A stretch of 64,000 nucleotides of DNA from Cellulomonas humilata (GCF_013359775.1 NZ_JABMCI010000065.1:124001-188000); one strand, 5' to 3'. Positions 17,602 through 27,126 are shown, counted from the first letter of the stretch. A program made the numbers and translations. The notes: generated from the letters alone by a model not told the origin.

Positions 17602-17665
17602 GTGCTCACTCCTCTTCGACGCGCTCGCGCGCATCAGTTGCCAACAGATCGACAGTAGTCCCGAC

Positions 17666-18136
17666 CTAGACGCTCGGTGCAGCCTTCCAGCCGCCGCTGG
17701 AGCCGAAGCCACCGTCGCCGCGGTGCGAGCCGGGCAACGTCTCGGCCTCCACGAAGCGGACCCGCTCCACCCGCTGGACCACCAGCTGCGCGATCCGGTC
17801 GCCCCGGTGCAGCTCGAGCGCGTGCTCCACGTCCGTGTTCAGCAGCGTGACCGCGATCTCGCCCCGGTAGCCGGCGTCGACGGTGCCAGGGGCGTTCACG
17901 ATGGTGAGACCGTGCCGCATGGCCAGCCCGGAGCGCGGGTGCACGAACGCGGCGAACCCGTCCGGCAGCGCGATGGCGACGCCCGTCGGCACCGTCACGC
18001 GTCCCTGGGGCGGGATCACGACGTCGATCCTGGAGACCAGGTCGGCGCCGGCGTCGCCGGGGTGCGCGTAGGCGGGCGCGGGAAGGTCGGGGTCGAGGCG
18101 CAGGAGGAGAACCTCGGGGCTGGGGTCGGCCGTCAC
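17666..18136 (-). CDS. dut: Deoxyuridine 5'-triphosphate nucleotidohydrolase
   Basis: 156 residues from a GTG at 18136. It hydrolyses dUTP to dUMP and pyrophosphate, keeping uracil out of DNA and feeding dTMP synthesis. All five trimeric dUTPase motifs are visible: PGDAGADL, HPRSGLAMRHG, NAPGTVDAGYRGEI, RGDRIAQLVV, and the C-terminal GDGGFGSSG that closes on the active site. A TAGGGT box lies 8 bases upstream without a Shine-Dalgarno, so it is probably leaderless. DUF3093 is divergent from it. Confidence 0.96.
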   Translation of the reverse strand: MTADPSPEVLLLRLDPDLPAPAYAHPGDAGADLVSRIDVVIPPQGRVTVPTGVAIALPDGFAAFVHPRSGLAMRHGLTIVNAPGTVDAGYRGEIAVTLLNTDVEHALELHRGDRIAQLVVQRVERVRFVEAETLPGSHRGDGGFGSSGGWKAAPSV

Positions 18137-18144
18137 GGGGCCCG

Positions 18145-18150
18145 ACCCTA
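18145..18150 (-). promoter_or_regulatory. Probable -10 box for dut
   Basis: TAGGGT on the minus strand, 8 bases before the GTG at 18136. No Shine-Dalgarno is visible. Confidence 0.35.
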
Positions 18151-18174
18151 CCCGCCGGATGGGATGCTGGGTGC

Positions 18175-18654
18175 ATGCCCGAAGCTCCCAGCGGCACCCC
18201 GCTGCCCTCGTCCCAGACCGCCGCGCCCACGTACGCCGAGCGGCTCTGGCTCGGCCCGCTCGGGTGGGTGCTGCTCGTGGCCTTCGCGCTCATGGTGTTC
18301 GTCGCGTTCGTCCCCGTCGACGTGCGTGCCGCCGCAGCCGTCGGGGTCGCCGTGCTGGCCGTCGGCGTCCTCGTGCTCGCCGGTGCGGCGCCTCGCGTGG
18401 AGGTGCGGGAGGGCACGCTCCGGGCCGGCGGTGCGCACATCCCGCTGGCCCTGCTGGGGCCGGCCGTCCCGCTCGACCCGGCCTCGACGACCGCGGAGCT
18501 GGGGCCGCGCCTGGACGCGCGCGCCCACCTGTGCCTGCGCGGGTGGATCCACACCGCCGTGCGCGTCGAGGTGCGCGACCCGCAGGACCCGACCCCGTAC
18601 TGGGTGGTCTCCACCCGCCACCCAGCCGAGCTGGCTGCGGCGCTGAACGGCTGA
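18175..18654 (+). CDS. DUF3093 membrane protein
   Basis: 159 residues. The N-terminus carries the family signature YAERLWLGPLGWVL and two closely spaced membrane helices (about residues 27-45 and 50-70). A small soluble domain follows (VEVREGTLRAGGAHIPLALL ... YWVVSTRHPAELAAAL). It matches Rv2698 in order and family. The function is unknown. It is divergent from dut and convergent with DUF4193, sharing a terminator hairpin with the latter. Confidence 0.88.
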   Translation: MPEAPSGTPLPSSQTAAPTYAERLWLGPLGWVLLVAFALMVFVAFVPVDVRAAAAVGVAVLAVGVLVLAGAAPRVEVREGTLRAGGAHIPLALLGPAVPLDPASTTAELGPRLDARAHLCLRGWIHTAVRVEVRDPQDPTPYWVVSTRHPAELAAALNG

Positions 18655-18676
18655 GGGCCCGCCGCGCTGACATGCC

Positions 18677-18715
18677 GAGGGCCCGTCGCCCGGTGGTGCT
18701 GGGCGACCGGCCCTC
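18677..18715. terminator. Bidirectional hairpin between DUF3093 and DUF4193
   Basis: The arms GAGGGCCCGTCGCCC (18677-18691) and GGGCGACCGGCCCTC (18701-18715) pair almost perfectly around a 9-base loop. The hairpin lies between two convergent genes. Confidence 0.75.
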
Positions 18716-18745
18716 AGGTCAGTCGTGGAACGTGGGTGGAGGCGA

Positions 18746-19045
18746 TCAGGCCGCGCACTCCGAGCAGACGGGTCGTCCGTCGCGCTCGTAGGCGAGCTGG
18801 CTTCGGTGGTGCACCAGGAAGCAGCTCGAGCAGGTGAACTCGTCCGCCTGCCGTGGCAGCACGCGCACCGAGAGCTCCTCGCCGGACAGGTCCGCGCCCG
18901 GGAGCTCGAACCCTTCGGCCGCCTCGGTCTCGTCCTCGTCCACCACGCCCGAGTTCTTGTCGGAGCGCCGAGCCTGGAGCTCCTGGAGCGAGTCCTCGCT
19001 CAGGTCCTCCTCGGTCTTGCGCGGGGCGTCGTAGTCGGTAGCCAT
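18746..19045 (-). CDS. DUF4193 zinc-ribbon-like protein
   Basis: 99 residues, starting at ATG 19045 (MATDYDAPRKTEEDL), the conserved beginning of this family. The acidic body is followed by the core VRVLPRQADEFTCSSCFLVH and a second pair in VCSECAA, giving a CxxC...CxxC zinc-binding arrangement. Corresponds to Rv2699c. It is small, cytosolic, strongly conserved in actinobacteria and of unknown function. The 160 bases upstream are comparatively AT-rich and presumably hold its promoter. Confidence 0.93.
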   Translation of the reverse strand: MATDYDAPRKTEEDLSEDSLQELQARRSDKNSGVVDEDETEAAEGFELPGADLSGEELSVRVLPRQADEFTCSSCFLVHHRSQLAYERDGRPVCSECAA

Positions 19046-19204
19046 GTGTGGCGTCACACTCCGTGTCTGGATGGAATCTCGTACGCGGGATCAATGCACG
19101 CGACGTGCTTTTGTTCCCGCGCGCGGTGGGATTCTGCACCACTTTCGAGCGTTGAGCGAACCGGACGCGTGACCGATTTCGTCGCGGTCGGTGTGGGAGC
19201 GTTT

Positions 19205-20047
19205 TCAGGCGTCCGAGTCGGCGTCCAGGCTTTCGAGGATCGACCGCAGCTCCTCGACCGCACCCGGTACCCCCGCGACCGTCATCGCCTCCTGCGCCTG
19301 CCCGCCCCGCAGCCCTGTGACCTGCGCTCCCGCCTCCTGGGCGATCAGCGCACCGGCCGCGAGGTCCCACGGCTGGAGGCCGCGTTCGTAGTACAGGTCG
19401 AGCCCGCCGGCGGCCACCGCGCACAGATCCAGCGACGCACAACCTGCGCGACGAATATCACGTACCCGCGGCAACAGTTCTGCGACGATTCGCCCCTGCA
19501 CCCGCCGCCTGGAGGCGACGTAACCGAAGCCGGTGCCCACCAGTGAGTCGATCAAGGAGCGGGGCGGGTTCACCCGTAGCACCCGCCCGTCGAGCGTCGC
19601 ACCCAGGCCGAGGCCTGCGGTGAACGACCGTCCGTCCTCCGGGGAGAAGACGGCGCCGGCGAGTGCGGTCCAGGTCGCCGGGTCGGGAGCGACGGTGGGG
19701 TCCGGACCCATGACGGCCGCTACGGAGACGGCGTAGGGCGAGTGCCCGTAGAGGTAGTTCACGGTGCCGTCGATCGGGTCCACCACCCAGGTGATCCCGG
19801 AGGTGCCGGGGTGGAAGGCCTCCTCCTCACCGAGGATCGCGTCGTGCGGCCGCAGCTCCGCCAACCTCGTGCGCAGCAGCGCCTCCGAGGCGAAGTCCAT
19901 CGCCGTCACCACGTCCTGGGCGCTGGACTTCGTGGCCGACACGGTGACGTTCCGCCGACCGTCGCTGACCAGCGCACCGGCCTCGCGGGCGAGGGCCTCG
20001 GCGATCTCTACGAGCGCGCGGACCTGGTCAGGGGTGTGGGGGGTCAC
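19205..20047 (-). CDS. Inositol monophosphatase family protein (SuhB-like)
   Basis: 280 residues from a GTG at 20047. Metal-binding motifs are complete: ILGEEEAF, the signature WVVDPIDGTVNYLYGHSPYA, and the second-site region LQPWDLAAGALIAQEAGAQV. It hydrolyses inositol-1-phosphate or a related sugar phosphate in a Mg-dependent reaction. In actinobacteria this feeds free inositol to phosphatidylinositol or mycothiol. The position matches suhB (Rv2701c). NADP phosphatase or histidinol-phosphatase activity cannot be excluded by sequence alone. Confidence 0.9.
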   Translation of the reverse strand: MTPHTPDQVRALVEIAEALAREAGALVSDGRRNVTVSATKSSAQDVVTAMDFASEALLRTRLAELRPHDAILGEEEAFHPGTSGITWVVDPIDGTVNYLYGHSPYAVSVAAVMGPDPTVAPDPATWTALAGAVFSPEDGRSFTAGLGLGATLDGRVLRVNPPRSLIDSLVGTGFGYVASRRRVQGRIVAELLPRVRDIRRAGCASLDLCAVAAGGLDLYYERGLQPWDLAAGALIAQEAGAQVTGLRGGQAQEAMTVAGVPGAVEELRSILESLDADSDA

Positions 20048-20059
20048 GCGCCCATCCTG

Positions 20060-20704
20060 TCAGCGAACGGTCCCCCGCCACGGTCCGGGCGCCTTCAGCT
20101 GGTACCGCAGCGCACCCACCCGCAGGGCGAACACCGCGGCCACCACGGCGACGCTGGTCGCGGTGGTGATCGCCTCCTGCCACCACAGGACCGCCGTCGC
20201 GGTGGACCCCAGCAGCGCGGGGATCGCGTACAGCTGCCGGTGGTGGAGCACGACGGGGACCTCGCCCGACAGCAGGTCGCGCAGCACGCCGCCGCCCACC
20301 CCGGTCATCACCCCGACCACCACCGCGGCCGTCAGCGTGGTGCCGTACTCGAGCCCCTTGATCGTCCCGACGACGCTGAACAGGGCCAGGGCCCCGGCGT
20401 CGAGGACCTCGATGAAGCGCCGCGCGCGCTCGAGCCGGGGGTGGAAGAAGTAGATGACGGTCGCGCCGAGGACGGCGGTCATGATGAACCGCCAGTTCGA
20501 GATGCCCACCGGCGGCACGGCCCCGATGAGGACGTCGCGCAGCATGCCCCCGCCCAGGCCGGCCGCCCAGGCGAGCACGATGATGCCGAACACGTCGAAC
20601 TGCTTGCGGACCGCGGCGAGCGCCCCCGACATCGCGCCGACGAAGACCCCGATCAGCTCGAGGATGGGCTCCAGCGGGATGTCCGTGTCCACGCCGCAGA
20701 TCAT
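20060..20704 (-). CDS. TRIC-type cation channel family membrane protein (UPF0126)
   Basis: 214 residues from an ATG at 20704; an earlier in-frame start at 20743 is possible. Seven hydrophobic segments form two repeats of the UPF0126 unit. Each has a glycine-rich motif before a conserved Arg-Asp (AAGLGGGMLRDVLIG, and TGVGGGVLRDLLSGEVP). Prokaryotic TRIC proteins are trimeric potassium channels. The name rests on family membership. It is the upstream neighbour of the inositol monophosphatase, 12 bases away, and is probably cotranscribed with it. Confidence 0.9.
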   Translation of the reverse strand: MICGVDTDIPLEPILELIGVFVGAMSGALAAVRKQFDVFGIIVLAWAAGLGGGMLRDVLIGAVPPVGISNWRFIMTAVLGATVIYFFHPRLERARRFIEVLDAGALALFSVVGTIKGLEYGTTLTAAVVVGVMTGVGGGVLRDLLSGEVPVVLHHRQLYAIPALLGSTATAVLWWQEAITTATSVAVVAAVFALRVGALRYQLKAPGPWRGTVR

Positions 20705-20809
20705 GACAGCGCGGCGCGTCGGCGGCGTGATCCCGCGCCGCACCGGCCCGGGTCCGCGCCGTCGAGCCGGATCGGTGGCAGGCTCGTGCCCGAGTTACCG
20801 GGAGGTCGC

Positions 20810-21853
20810 ATGGGTGAGCTGGAGCTGGTGGGTCTGCACGAGGACGGGGAGCACCTCGTCCTGGTGGCCCCGGACGGCGCACGCTTCCGCGTGCGCATCG
20901 ACGAGCCGTTGCGCGCCGCCGTGCGTCGCGACCGGCCGCAGCTCGAGCAGCTGCGCGCCGAGAGCGCCGGGACGCTGAGCCCTCGGGAGATCCAGGCCCG
21001 TATCCGCGCCGGCGCGACGACGCAGGAGGTGGCGGACTCCGCCGGCCTTCCCGTCGAGCGCGTCCGCCGGTACGAGGGACCGGTCCTTGCCGAGCGCGAG
21101 CACATCGCCGAGCAGGCGCGCGGCACCCGCGTCGGGCGGGAGTCCGGTGCGCCGACCCTCGGTGACCTGGTGACCGACCGGCTCGCCGCACGCGGTGTCG
21201 AGCTGGCCTCGCTGGCGTGGGACGCCGCCCGGGAGTCCTCCGGGCCCTGGGTCGTCCTCGCCCGGTTCGCCGTGGGCGACTCCGAGCACGAAGCGCGCTG
21301 GACGTTCGACCCCGCCAAGCGGACGGTCGTCGCCGTCGAGGACGAGGCCCGGTGGCTGTCCGAGACCGAGCTCGCCGACGAGCCGGTGTCGCGGCGCCAC
21401 CTGGCGGCCGTGCGGGACGTGGTGTTCGACTTCCAGGGTGACGGCGCTGCGCTCCGCGGCCCGCACGACGCACCCGGACCGGTCGAGCCCGAACCCGTCC
21501 CGGACCCGCAGGAGCAGACGGCCTCGCTCCTGGACGACCTGCGCAGCCGGCGCGGTGTCCGGCAGGCGGTCGAGCTCGGCGACGACGACGACTCCGAGGA
21601 GTTCGAGGGCTTCGGCCCCCAGCACGCGTTCGACTTCGGCCGGCTGGACACCTCGGTGCCGGGCGCTCATCCGGTCGACGCGGACGACGCCGCCGAGGCG
21701 CAGGTCTACCCCGCGCCCGTCGCCGTCCCGGAGCCGGTCACGACGCCGGCGGCTGCCGCCGAGCACGACGAGAACGAACGCCCCCGCGCCCGCCGCGGAC
21801 GCGCCAAGGTGCCCAGCTGGGACGAGATCGTCTTCGGCGCAAAACCAGAATGA
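20810..21853 (+). CDS. sepH: Septation protein SepH (DUF3071)
   Basis: 347 residues, ATG at 20810 with GGGAGG 7 bases upstream. The N-terminal DUF3071 domain (MGELELVGLHEDGEHLVL ... FRVRIDEPLRAAVRRDRPQ) contains a helix-turn-helix-like stretch (SPREIQARIRAGATTQEVAD, then RVRRYEGPVLAERE). A second conserved region covers residues 105-190 (WVVLARFAVGDSEHEARWTF). The last 150 residues are acidic and low-complexity, ending in the conserved KVPSWDEIVFGAKPE. In Streptomyces and mycobacteria SepH binds FtsZ and stimulates Z-ring assembly. It is transcribed alone. Confidence 0.93.
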   Translation: MGELELVGLHEDGEHLVLVAPDGARFRVRIDEPLRAAVRRDRPQLEQLRAESAGTLSPREIQARIRAGATTQEVADSAGLPVERVRRYEGPVLAEREHIAEQARGTRVGRESGAPTLGDLVTDRLAARGVELASLAWDAARESSGPWVVLARFAVGDSEHEARWTFDPAKRTVVAVEDEARWLSETELADEPVSRRHLAAVRDVVFDFQGDGAALRGPHDAPGPVEPEPVPDPQEQTASLLDDLRSRRGVRQAVELGDDDDSEEFEGFGPQHAFDFGRLDTSVPGAHPVDADDAAEAQVYPAPVAVPEPVTTPAAAAEHDENERPRARRGRAKVPSWDEIVFGAKPE

Positions 21854-21890
21854 CCGGCGGTCGATGACCAGCGGTCGGTGACGCCGGCGC

Positions 21891-22550
21891 TCAGAGGCTG
21901 AGCTCGTCCACGGACGTGAGCGTCTGCGGGCTGGGCGAGGAGGCGCGGGCGGCCGCGGCGGTCATGCGGCGCATGTGGTGCCGTCGGCACAGAACCTCGT
22001 AACCGACCTCGTCGGCGCCCGCCTCGACGTCGCCGACCACCACCTGCGCGCCCTCGACCACCATGGTCCCGCCGATCGTGCGGGCGTTGTGCGTGGCCCG
22101 CGCCCCGCACCAGCACAGCGCGCGCACCTGGAGGATCTCCACCCGGTCGGCGAGCTCGACCAGGCGGGCGGCCCCCGGGAACAGCCGGGCGCGGAAGTCG
22201 GTGGAGATGCCGAAGACGTAGACGTCCACGCCCAGCTCGTCGACCACCCGGGCCAGCTGCTCCACCTGCGCGGCGGTGTAGAACTGCGCCTCGTCGCCGA
22301 TGAGATAGTCGACCGGCCGGCCGTGCGTGCGGCGGGCGATGACGTCGGACCAGAAGTCGGTCGAGTCGTCCACCTCGTGCGCGCGCTGCGTCAGCCCGAG
22401 GCGGGAGGAGATGGTCGCGGTGCCCGCGCGGTCCTGCCGCGTGAACAGCACCCCGTCGCGTCCGCGCGCCGCGTGGTTGTGGTGCATCTGGAGCGCCAGC
22501 GTGGACTTGCCGCTGTCCATCGTGCCGGAGAAGAAGACCAGCTCGGCCAT
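21891..22550 (-). CDS. tdk: Thymidine kinase (type II)
   Basis: 219 residues from the ATG at 22550, which overlaps the preceding stop (ATGA). The Walker A motif is FFSGTMDSGKSTLAL (residues 5-19), the lid/Walker B region is YLIGDEAQF, and zinc-binding cysteines are CWCGARATHNAR plus a C-terminal CRRHH. It phosphorylates thymidine with ATP in the salvage pathway. The glutamate in GDEAQF is the expected catalytic base. It is the last gene of a coupled set with the phosphodiesterase-like gene and DUF5998. Confidence 0.94.
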   Translation of the reverse strand: MAELVFFSGTMDSGKSTLALQMHHNHAARGRDGVLFTRQDRAGTATISSRLGLTQRAHEVDDSTDFWSDVIARRTHGRPVDYLIGDEAQFYTAAQVEQLARVVDELGVDVYVFGISTDFRARLFPGAARLVELADRVEILQVRALCWCGARATHNARTIGGTMVVEGAQVVVGDVEAGADEVGYEVLCRRHHMRRMTAAAARASSPSPQTLTSVDELSL

Positions 22551-23746
22551 CAGGCGACCACCAGGCACGGAACAAGCATCTCGAGGGCGGTCAGGGAGCC
22601 GTGCACCCCGACCAGGTCGAGGGAGGCCGGCGTCTGGGTGCGCGAGTCCACGACGGTGGCGCGTCCGGTCATGGCGACCACCACGTCGCCGATCACCGGG
22701 AGCACGTGCGCGGAGACGTCACCGAACCAGGAGTCGTCCACGGCCTCGGTGCGCGTGGCGACGACCGCAGCGTCCCCGAGCACCTCCCGCCACCGCCGTG
22801 CCACCACGCCAGGGTCGACACCGGCACGCAGGTGCAGGTGCAGCGCGCGCGGCTCCCCCGCCACCAGCTCGACACCGTCGCCCAGCACGGGATCCGTCGC
22901 CACGTCCCAGCGCAGCGACCGGTCGACGTCGACCATCCCGTGGTCGGCCGTGATGACCAGCACCGTGTCCCGCGGGAGCGCCCGGGCGAGCCGTCCGAGC
23001 TCCGCATCGAGCTCGGCCAGCGCGTCGCCCCACTGCCAGGAGCCCCACCCGTGGCGGTGCCCCGCCTTGTCGACGTCGCCCCAGTACAGGTAGGCCACCC
23101 CGGGCCGGCGCAGCGCCTCGATCGTGGCGTCGACGCGCGAGGCGAGGGACTCGGCCGCCTTGTAGGTGGGGCCACGCAGAGCGGCCTCGGTGAGCCCGGA
23201 GCCGGAGAACCGCACCGGCCCGATGCTCGTCACGCTCGTGCCGGCCGCGACGAGCCGCTCGAACACGGTCGTCTCGCGCTGCCACTCGCGGGCCGGCGGG
23301 AGCCCGGTCCAGCTCACGAGGTTGCCCAGCTGACCGCTGGCGGGATCGCGGACCGTGTACCCGAGCATCCCCGTGCGACCGGGCGGCAGCGCCACCCCGA
23401 ACGTACCCATCGCGGTGGCGGTGGTGGAGGGGAACGTGCTGGTCAGAGGGGCGGAACCGGCGAGCCGCTGCCGCAGGAAGGGTGCGTGACCCGCGCGCTC
23501 GGCGAGGTTCCCGTGCCCGAGGCCGTCGACGAGCACCACGCAGACGCGCGACGCGTCGGGCAGCCCGAGGGTCTTCTGCGCGAGGTCCGCGTCCGGCACG
23601 CCCTGCACGCCGATCGCGCCGGCGACCGCCGGAAGGACCCGGCCGAGGCACGGGTACCGGGAGGCCGGCGCCACGAGGTCCGCCGCGTCGAGCGCGTCCT
23701 TCAGCCGCGACGGCGCCGTCGGGCGAGGAGTCTCGAGATCGGTCAT
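22550..23746 (-). CDS. Alkaline phosphatase superfamily protein (nucleotide pyrophosphatase/phosphodiesterase type)
   Basis: 398 residues from an ATG at 23746. The N-terminal metal-binding motif VVLVDGLGHGNL and the nucleophile Thr in TSTFPSTTATAMGTFG are those of type I phosphodiesterase/nucleotide pyrophosphatases. Distal metal ligands are WGDVDKAGHRHGWGS and TADHGMVDV, and a final His lies in GVHGSLTALEM. No signal peptide is present, so it acts in the cytosol. The natural substrate is unknown. It is translation-coupled to DUF5998 upstream and to thymidine kinase downstream. Confidence 0.9.
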   Translation of the reverse strand: MTDLETPRPTAPSRLKDALDAADLVAPASRYPCLGRVLPAVAGAIGVQGVPDADLAQKTLGLPDASRVCVVLVDGLGHGNLAERAGHAPFLRQRLAGSAPLTSTFPSTTATAMGTFGVALPPGRTGMLGYTVRDPASGQLGNLVSWTGLPPAREWQRETTVFERLVAAGTSVTSIGPVRFSGSGLTEAALRGPTYKAAESLASRVDATIEALRRPGVAYLYWGDVDKAGHRHGWGSWQWGDALAELDAELGRLARALPRDTVLVITADHGMVDVDRSLRWDVATDPVLGDGVELVAGEPRALHLHLRAGVDPGVVARRWREVLGDAAVVATRTEAVDDSWFGDVSAHVLPVIGDVVVAMTGRATVVDSRTQTPASLDLVGVHGSLTALEMLVPCLVVA

Positions 23747-24318
23747 CGCGCCCGTGCGCTCGCCGCGGACAGCTGACGCGCGAACGCGGTGGCGGCGCGC
23801 ACCGAGTCGAGCCCCTCTGCGGCGGCGCTCACGCGCACCACGACGTCGTCGGGCGCGAGCGTGCCGGTGAGCCCGTGGTCCGCGTCGCAGCTGGGGTCCC
23901 CGCACGTCGCAGGCTCGAGGTCCACCCGGGAGACCGCCCCCCAGCCGATCACCAGCGTGAGCTCCTGCGCAGGCTGCCCGCGCTCGTGCTTCTCCGGCAG
24001 GGGCACCACGTGGGTGAGCGCGACCGACGTCAGCTCGGCCAGCGGCACCGCCTCGGTGGTCGCCGACGCCGAGGCCGACGGGTGCTCGGAGTCGGCCGGG
24101 TGGTCGTCGACGTGGGCGACGACCAGGCGCGTCGGGGTCAGCACCAGCACCGTGACGTGGCGGCGGACCTCGGCGGCGTCGAACGTCGTCTCGGGGTGGA
24201 CCAGGTGAGCCACGACCTCCTCGTCGGCGAGGGCCACGTCGAGCACGTCGACGACGAGCTCCGGGTAGTAGCCGGCACGGTGGAGGTCCTGGTGCAGGGC
24301 GGGAGCAGCAGCGGGCAC
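23743..24318 (-). CDS. DUF5998 family protein
   Basis: 191 residues from a GTG at 24318, preceded by GGGAGGATG. Conserved features are LHQDLHRAGYYPELVVDVLD, HLVHPETTFD, HVTVLVLTPTRLVVAHVDDH, and a CGDPSCDADHG cysteine pair near residue 150. It has no signal peptide. The family is actinobacterial and of unknown function, regularly next to the phosphodiesterase-like gene seen here. The stop overlaps the next start by 4 bases. Confidence 0.88.
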   Translation of the reverse strand: MPAAAPALHQDLHRAGYYPELVVDVLDVALADEEVVAHLVHPETTFDAAEVRRHVTVLVLTPTRLVVAHVDDHPADSEHPSASASATTEAVPLAELTSVALTHVVPLPEKHERGQPAQELTLVIGWGAVSRVDLEPATCGDPSCDADHGLTGTLAPDDVVVRVSAAAEGLDSVRAATAFARQLSAASARAR

Positions 24319-24377
24319 CCGCCCATCCTCCCACCTCGACGGCCGTGGCCAGCGACCGGGTCCCCGTCCGGCCACGC

Positions 24378-27113
24378 TCACACCCTCGACAGCCGGCGGG
24401 TGGCGTCCGCGCGGTCGGCCCGCGACACCGCGGCCCGTGCGCCCAGCACCACCGCTCCGTGCTCGGAGACGACCACCGGGTTCAGCTCGAGCGACCGCAG
24501 CTCGGGCAGGTCGTCGGCGAGGACGGCGACCCGCGCGATGAGGTCCTCGAGGGCGGCCACGTCGAGCGCGGGCAGGCCGCGGTAGCCGAACAGCCGGGGG
24601 GCCGCCCGAGCGGTGCGGACCAGCTCGGCGACGTCGACGTCCGTGAGCGGCGGGACACCGTAGGCGATGTCGCCTAGCAGGTCCGACGCGTCACCGGCGA
24701 GGCCGAAGCTGATGATCGGCCCGAACAGCGGGTCCTCCACCGACCGCACGACGCACGCCGACCCGTGCGGGGCCATGGCCTGCACCTCGAGCGGCGCGTC
24801 GACGTCGCCCTGCTCGTGGCCCGCAGCCAGCGTCAGCACCTGCTCCACGTCCGCCCGCAGCTCGGTCTCGTCGGCTACGTCGAGCCGCACGCCGCCGAGG
24901 TCCGCGCGGTGCCGCAGGGCGGGGACCGTGGTCTTGATCGCGACCGGCCACCCGATGCTCTCCGCGGCGGCCACGGCCTCGTCGGCGTCGTGCACCCGGA
25001 AGGACGGCAGGACGCTGACGCCCACCGTGGCGAGCAGCTCGGAGGTCCGCTCGGGGCTGAGCGCCAGGGCCGCGTCGCCCGACGCCTCCGCCTCGAGCCA
25101 CCCCGCCACGAGCCGCCGGGCGGCACGCGTCTCGACGCCCTCGGGATGCAGGGGACGGCCCCGGTCCCCGTCGCGCCACTGCGCGTACCGGGCGGCGTGC
25201 CCGAGCGCCAGTGCGGCGTCCTCCGGCGTGCTGTAGGCGGGGACGGTCCACTCCCGGCCGTCGTCGTCGGTGGCGGTCAGCTCGGGGGTGAGCCCGTGCA
25301 GGTCGTAGATGCACGCCACGGTGGTGCGGCCGGAGCGCGCGGCGGTCCGTGCGACCGCCTCCTGGAGCACCGTGTCGGGCCCGCCGACCGTGGGGATCCG
25401 GACGACCACCACGACGTCGCTGTCGGGGTCGCCGTACAGCGCGTCGACGGCGGCGTCCACGCGCTCGGGTGGGGCATCCTCGGGCAGCAGCTGGACGTGC
25501 CCGCTGACCACCAGCCCGGCGGCCGCGACGGCCTCCGCGACGAGCGCCGCGACGGACGCCGAGCTGGCCAGGATCGCGGTGCGCCGGCCCGCGGGCAGCG
25601 GCTGGTGCGCGAGGACCTGCGCCACGTCGAGCATCTGGTGCGTGTTCTCGACGCGGACGACCCCCGACTGCCGGAGCATCTCGGCGAGGGTCCGCGGCGG
25701 GGCGTGGGTGGGGCGCACCGCGTGGCCCGGCGGCACCACCTGCCCGGACCGCCCTGCCGTCACGACGATGACTGGCTTGAGGAGCGACAGGCGTCGGGCC
25801 ACCCGCGAGAACTTCCGGGGGTTCCCCAGCGACTCGAGGTACAGGCCGACGACGTCCGTGTCGACGTCGTCGGCCCAGAACTGCATGAGGTCGTTGCCGG
25901 AGACGTCCGCCCGGTGCCCGGCGGAGACGAACTGCGAGAGGCCGATCCCCCGTCGGCGGACCGCCGCGAGCAGCGCCACCGACAGCGGCGCGGACTGGCA
26001 GAAGAGCCCGATCCGCCCCGTGGGCGGAGGCGCGTCCGCCAACGACGCGTTCAGCTGGAGACCGCCGGCGCGCGCGGACAGGATGCCGTAGGAGCCCGGG
26101 CCGACCACCCGCATCCCGGCCCCGTGGGCGACGCGCAGCAGCGCACGCTGCCGGTCCAGCCCGTCCGGGCCCTCCTCGGCGAAGCCCGAGGTGAGCAGCA
26201 CCACGCCGTGCACCCCGAGCCGGGCCAGGCCGCGGACGACGTCGGCCGCCTCGTCCGACGGCACCGCGACGACCGCCAGCTCGACCGGTCCGGGGACGTC
26301 GGCCAGCGCCGCGTGCATCGGCAGGGCCGGGTCGCCGGGGACATCCACGGCGTGCACCAGCACGGACGGGTCCGCCACCAGCAGGTCCGCCAGCACGCGC
26401 GCGGCCAGGCGTCCGGCCAGGGTCTCCCCCGCGTCCACCCCGGGCCCGACCACGACGACCGAGCCCGCGTGCAGCAGGTCCCGCATGGAACGAGCCTCGG
26501 CGCGGTGCTCACGGTCGGCCATCACGGCGAGCGAGCGGTCGGTGGGGTCGATGTCGAACCCGACCGCGACGATGCCGTCCTCCGTGCGTTGCCGCACCTC
26601 GTACCCGGCGTCCTTGAACACGCCGATCATCCGGCCGTTCTGCGGCAGGACCTCCGCGACGAACCGACGGACGCCCCGCTCCCGGGCCGCGGCGGCGAGG
26701 TGCTCGAGCAGGACGGACCCCAGGCCGCGCCCCTGGTGGGCGTCGGCGATGTTGAACGCCACCTCGGCCTCGTCGGTGCCGATCCGGTCGTACCGTGCGA
26801 CCCCGATGATCTGGTCCGCGTCCTGCGGCTCGGCGCCGCTCGACACCGCCACGAGCGCGACGCGGTCCAGCTGGTCGACGTTCACCAGCCGGGCGAGGTC
26901 ACGCTCCGGCAGCCGCTCCAGCGGGGCGAAGAACCGCATGTACGTCGAGCGCTCCGACTGTCCGACGTGGAACGCCTGCAGCGCGTCGGCGTCGTCGGGA
27001 CGCAGGGGGCGGACGTGCGTCGTGGAGCCGTCGTGCAGCACGACGTCCGCCTCCCAGGCGGCCGGGTACACCGGACCCGGGCTCGGGTGGTCGTCGGCCG
27101 TGACGTCTGCCAT
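24378..27113 (-). CDS. Fusion of GNAT acetyltransferase and NDP-forming acyl-CoA synthetase-like domains
   Basis: 911 residues. The N-terminal GNAT domain (residues 20-190) contains [15 protein letters not shown] for acetyl-CoA binding. It is followed by a CoA-binding Rossmann domain ([14 protein letters not shown]), succinyl-CoA-ligase-like domains ([27 protein letters not shown]), and a C-terminal ATP-grasp domain ([29 protein letters not shown]). Related GNAT/ACD fusions are protein lysine acetyltransferases (Pat/PatZ) that silence acyl-CoA synthetases. The N-terminal GNAT order is that of the actinobacterial form. The ligase half may only sense CoA or nucleotide. A TACCGT box 7 bases upstream suggests a leaderless transcript. 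Confidence 0.9.
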   Translation of the reverse strand: MADVTADDHPSPGPVYPAAWEADVVLHDGSTTHVRPLRPDDADALQAFHVGQSERSTYMRFFAPLERLPERDLARLVNVDQLDRVALVAVSSGAEPQDADQIIGVARYDRIGTDEAEVAFNIADAHQGRGLGSVLLEHLAAAARERGVRRFVAEVLPQNGRMIGVFKDAGYEVRQRTEDGIVAVGFDIDPTDRSLAVMADREHRAEARSMRDLLHAGSVVVVGPGVDAGETLAGRLAARVLADLLVADPSVLVHAVDVPGDPALPMHAALADVPGPVELAVVAVPSDEAADVVRGLARLGVHGVVLLTSGFAEEGPDGLDRQRALLRVAHGAGMRVVGPGSYGILSARAGGLQLNASLADAPPPTGRIGLFCQSAPLSVALLAAVRRRGIGLSQFVSAGHRADVSGNDLMQFWADDVDTDVVGLYLESLGNPRKFSRVARRLSLLKPVIVVTAGRSGQVVPPGHAVRPTHAPPRTLAEMLRQSGVVRVENTHQMLDVAQVLAHQPLPAGRRTAILASSASVAALVAEAVAAAGLVVSGHVQLLPEDAPPERVDAAVDALYGDPDSDVVVVVRIPTVGGPDTVLQEAVARTAARSGRTTVACIYDLHGLTPELTATDDDGREWTVPAYSTPEDAALALGHAARYAQWRDGDRGRPLHPEGVETRAARRLVAGWLEAEASGDAALALSPERTSELLATVGVSVLPSFRVHDADEAVAAAESIGWPVAIKTTVPALRHRADLGGVRLDVADETELRADVEQVLTLAAGHEQGDVDAPLEVQAMAPHGSACVVRSVEDPLFGPIISFGLAGDASDLLGDIAYGVPPLTDVDVAELVRTARAAPRLFGYRGLPALDVAALEDLIARVAVLADDLPELRSLELNPVVVSEHGAVVLGARAAVSRADRADATRRLSRV

Positions 27114-27120
27114 GCCCCTG

Positions 27121-27126
27121 ACGGTA
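27121..27126 (-). promoter_or_regulatory. Probable -10 box for the GNAT/acyl-CoA synthetase fusion
   Basis: TACCGT on the minus strand, 7 bases before the ATG at 27113. No Shine-Dalgarno is seen. Confidence 0.35.
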
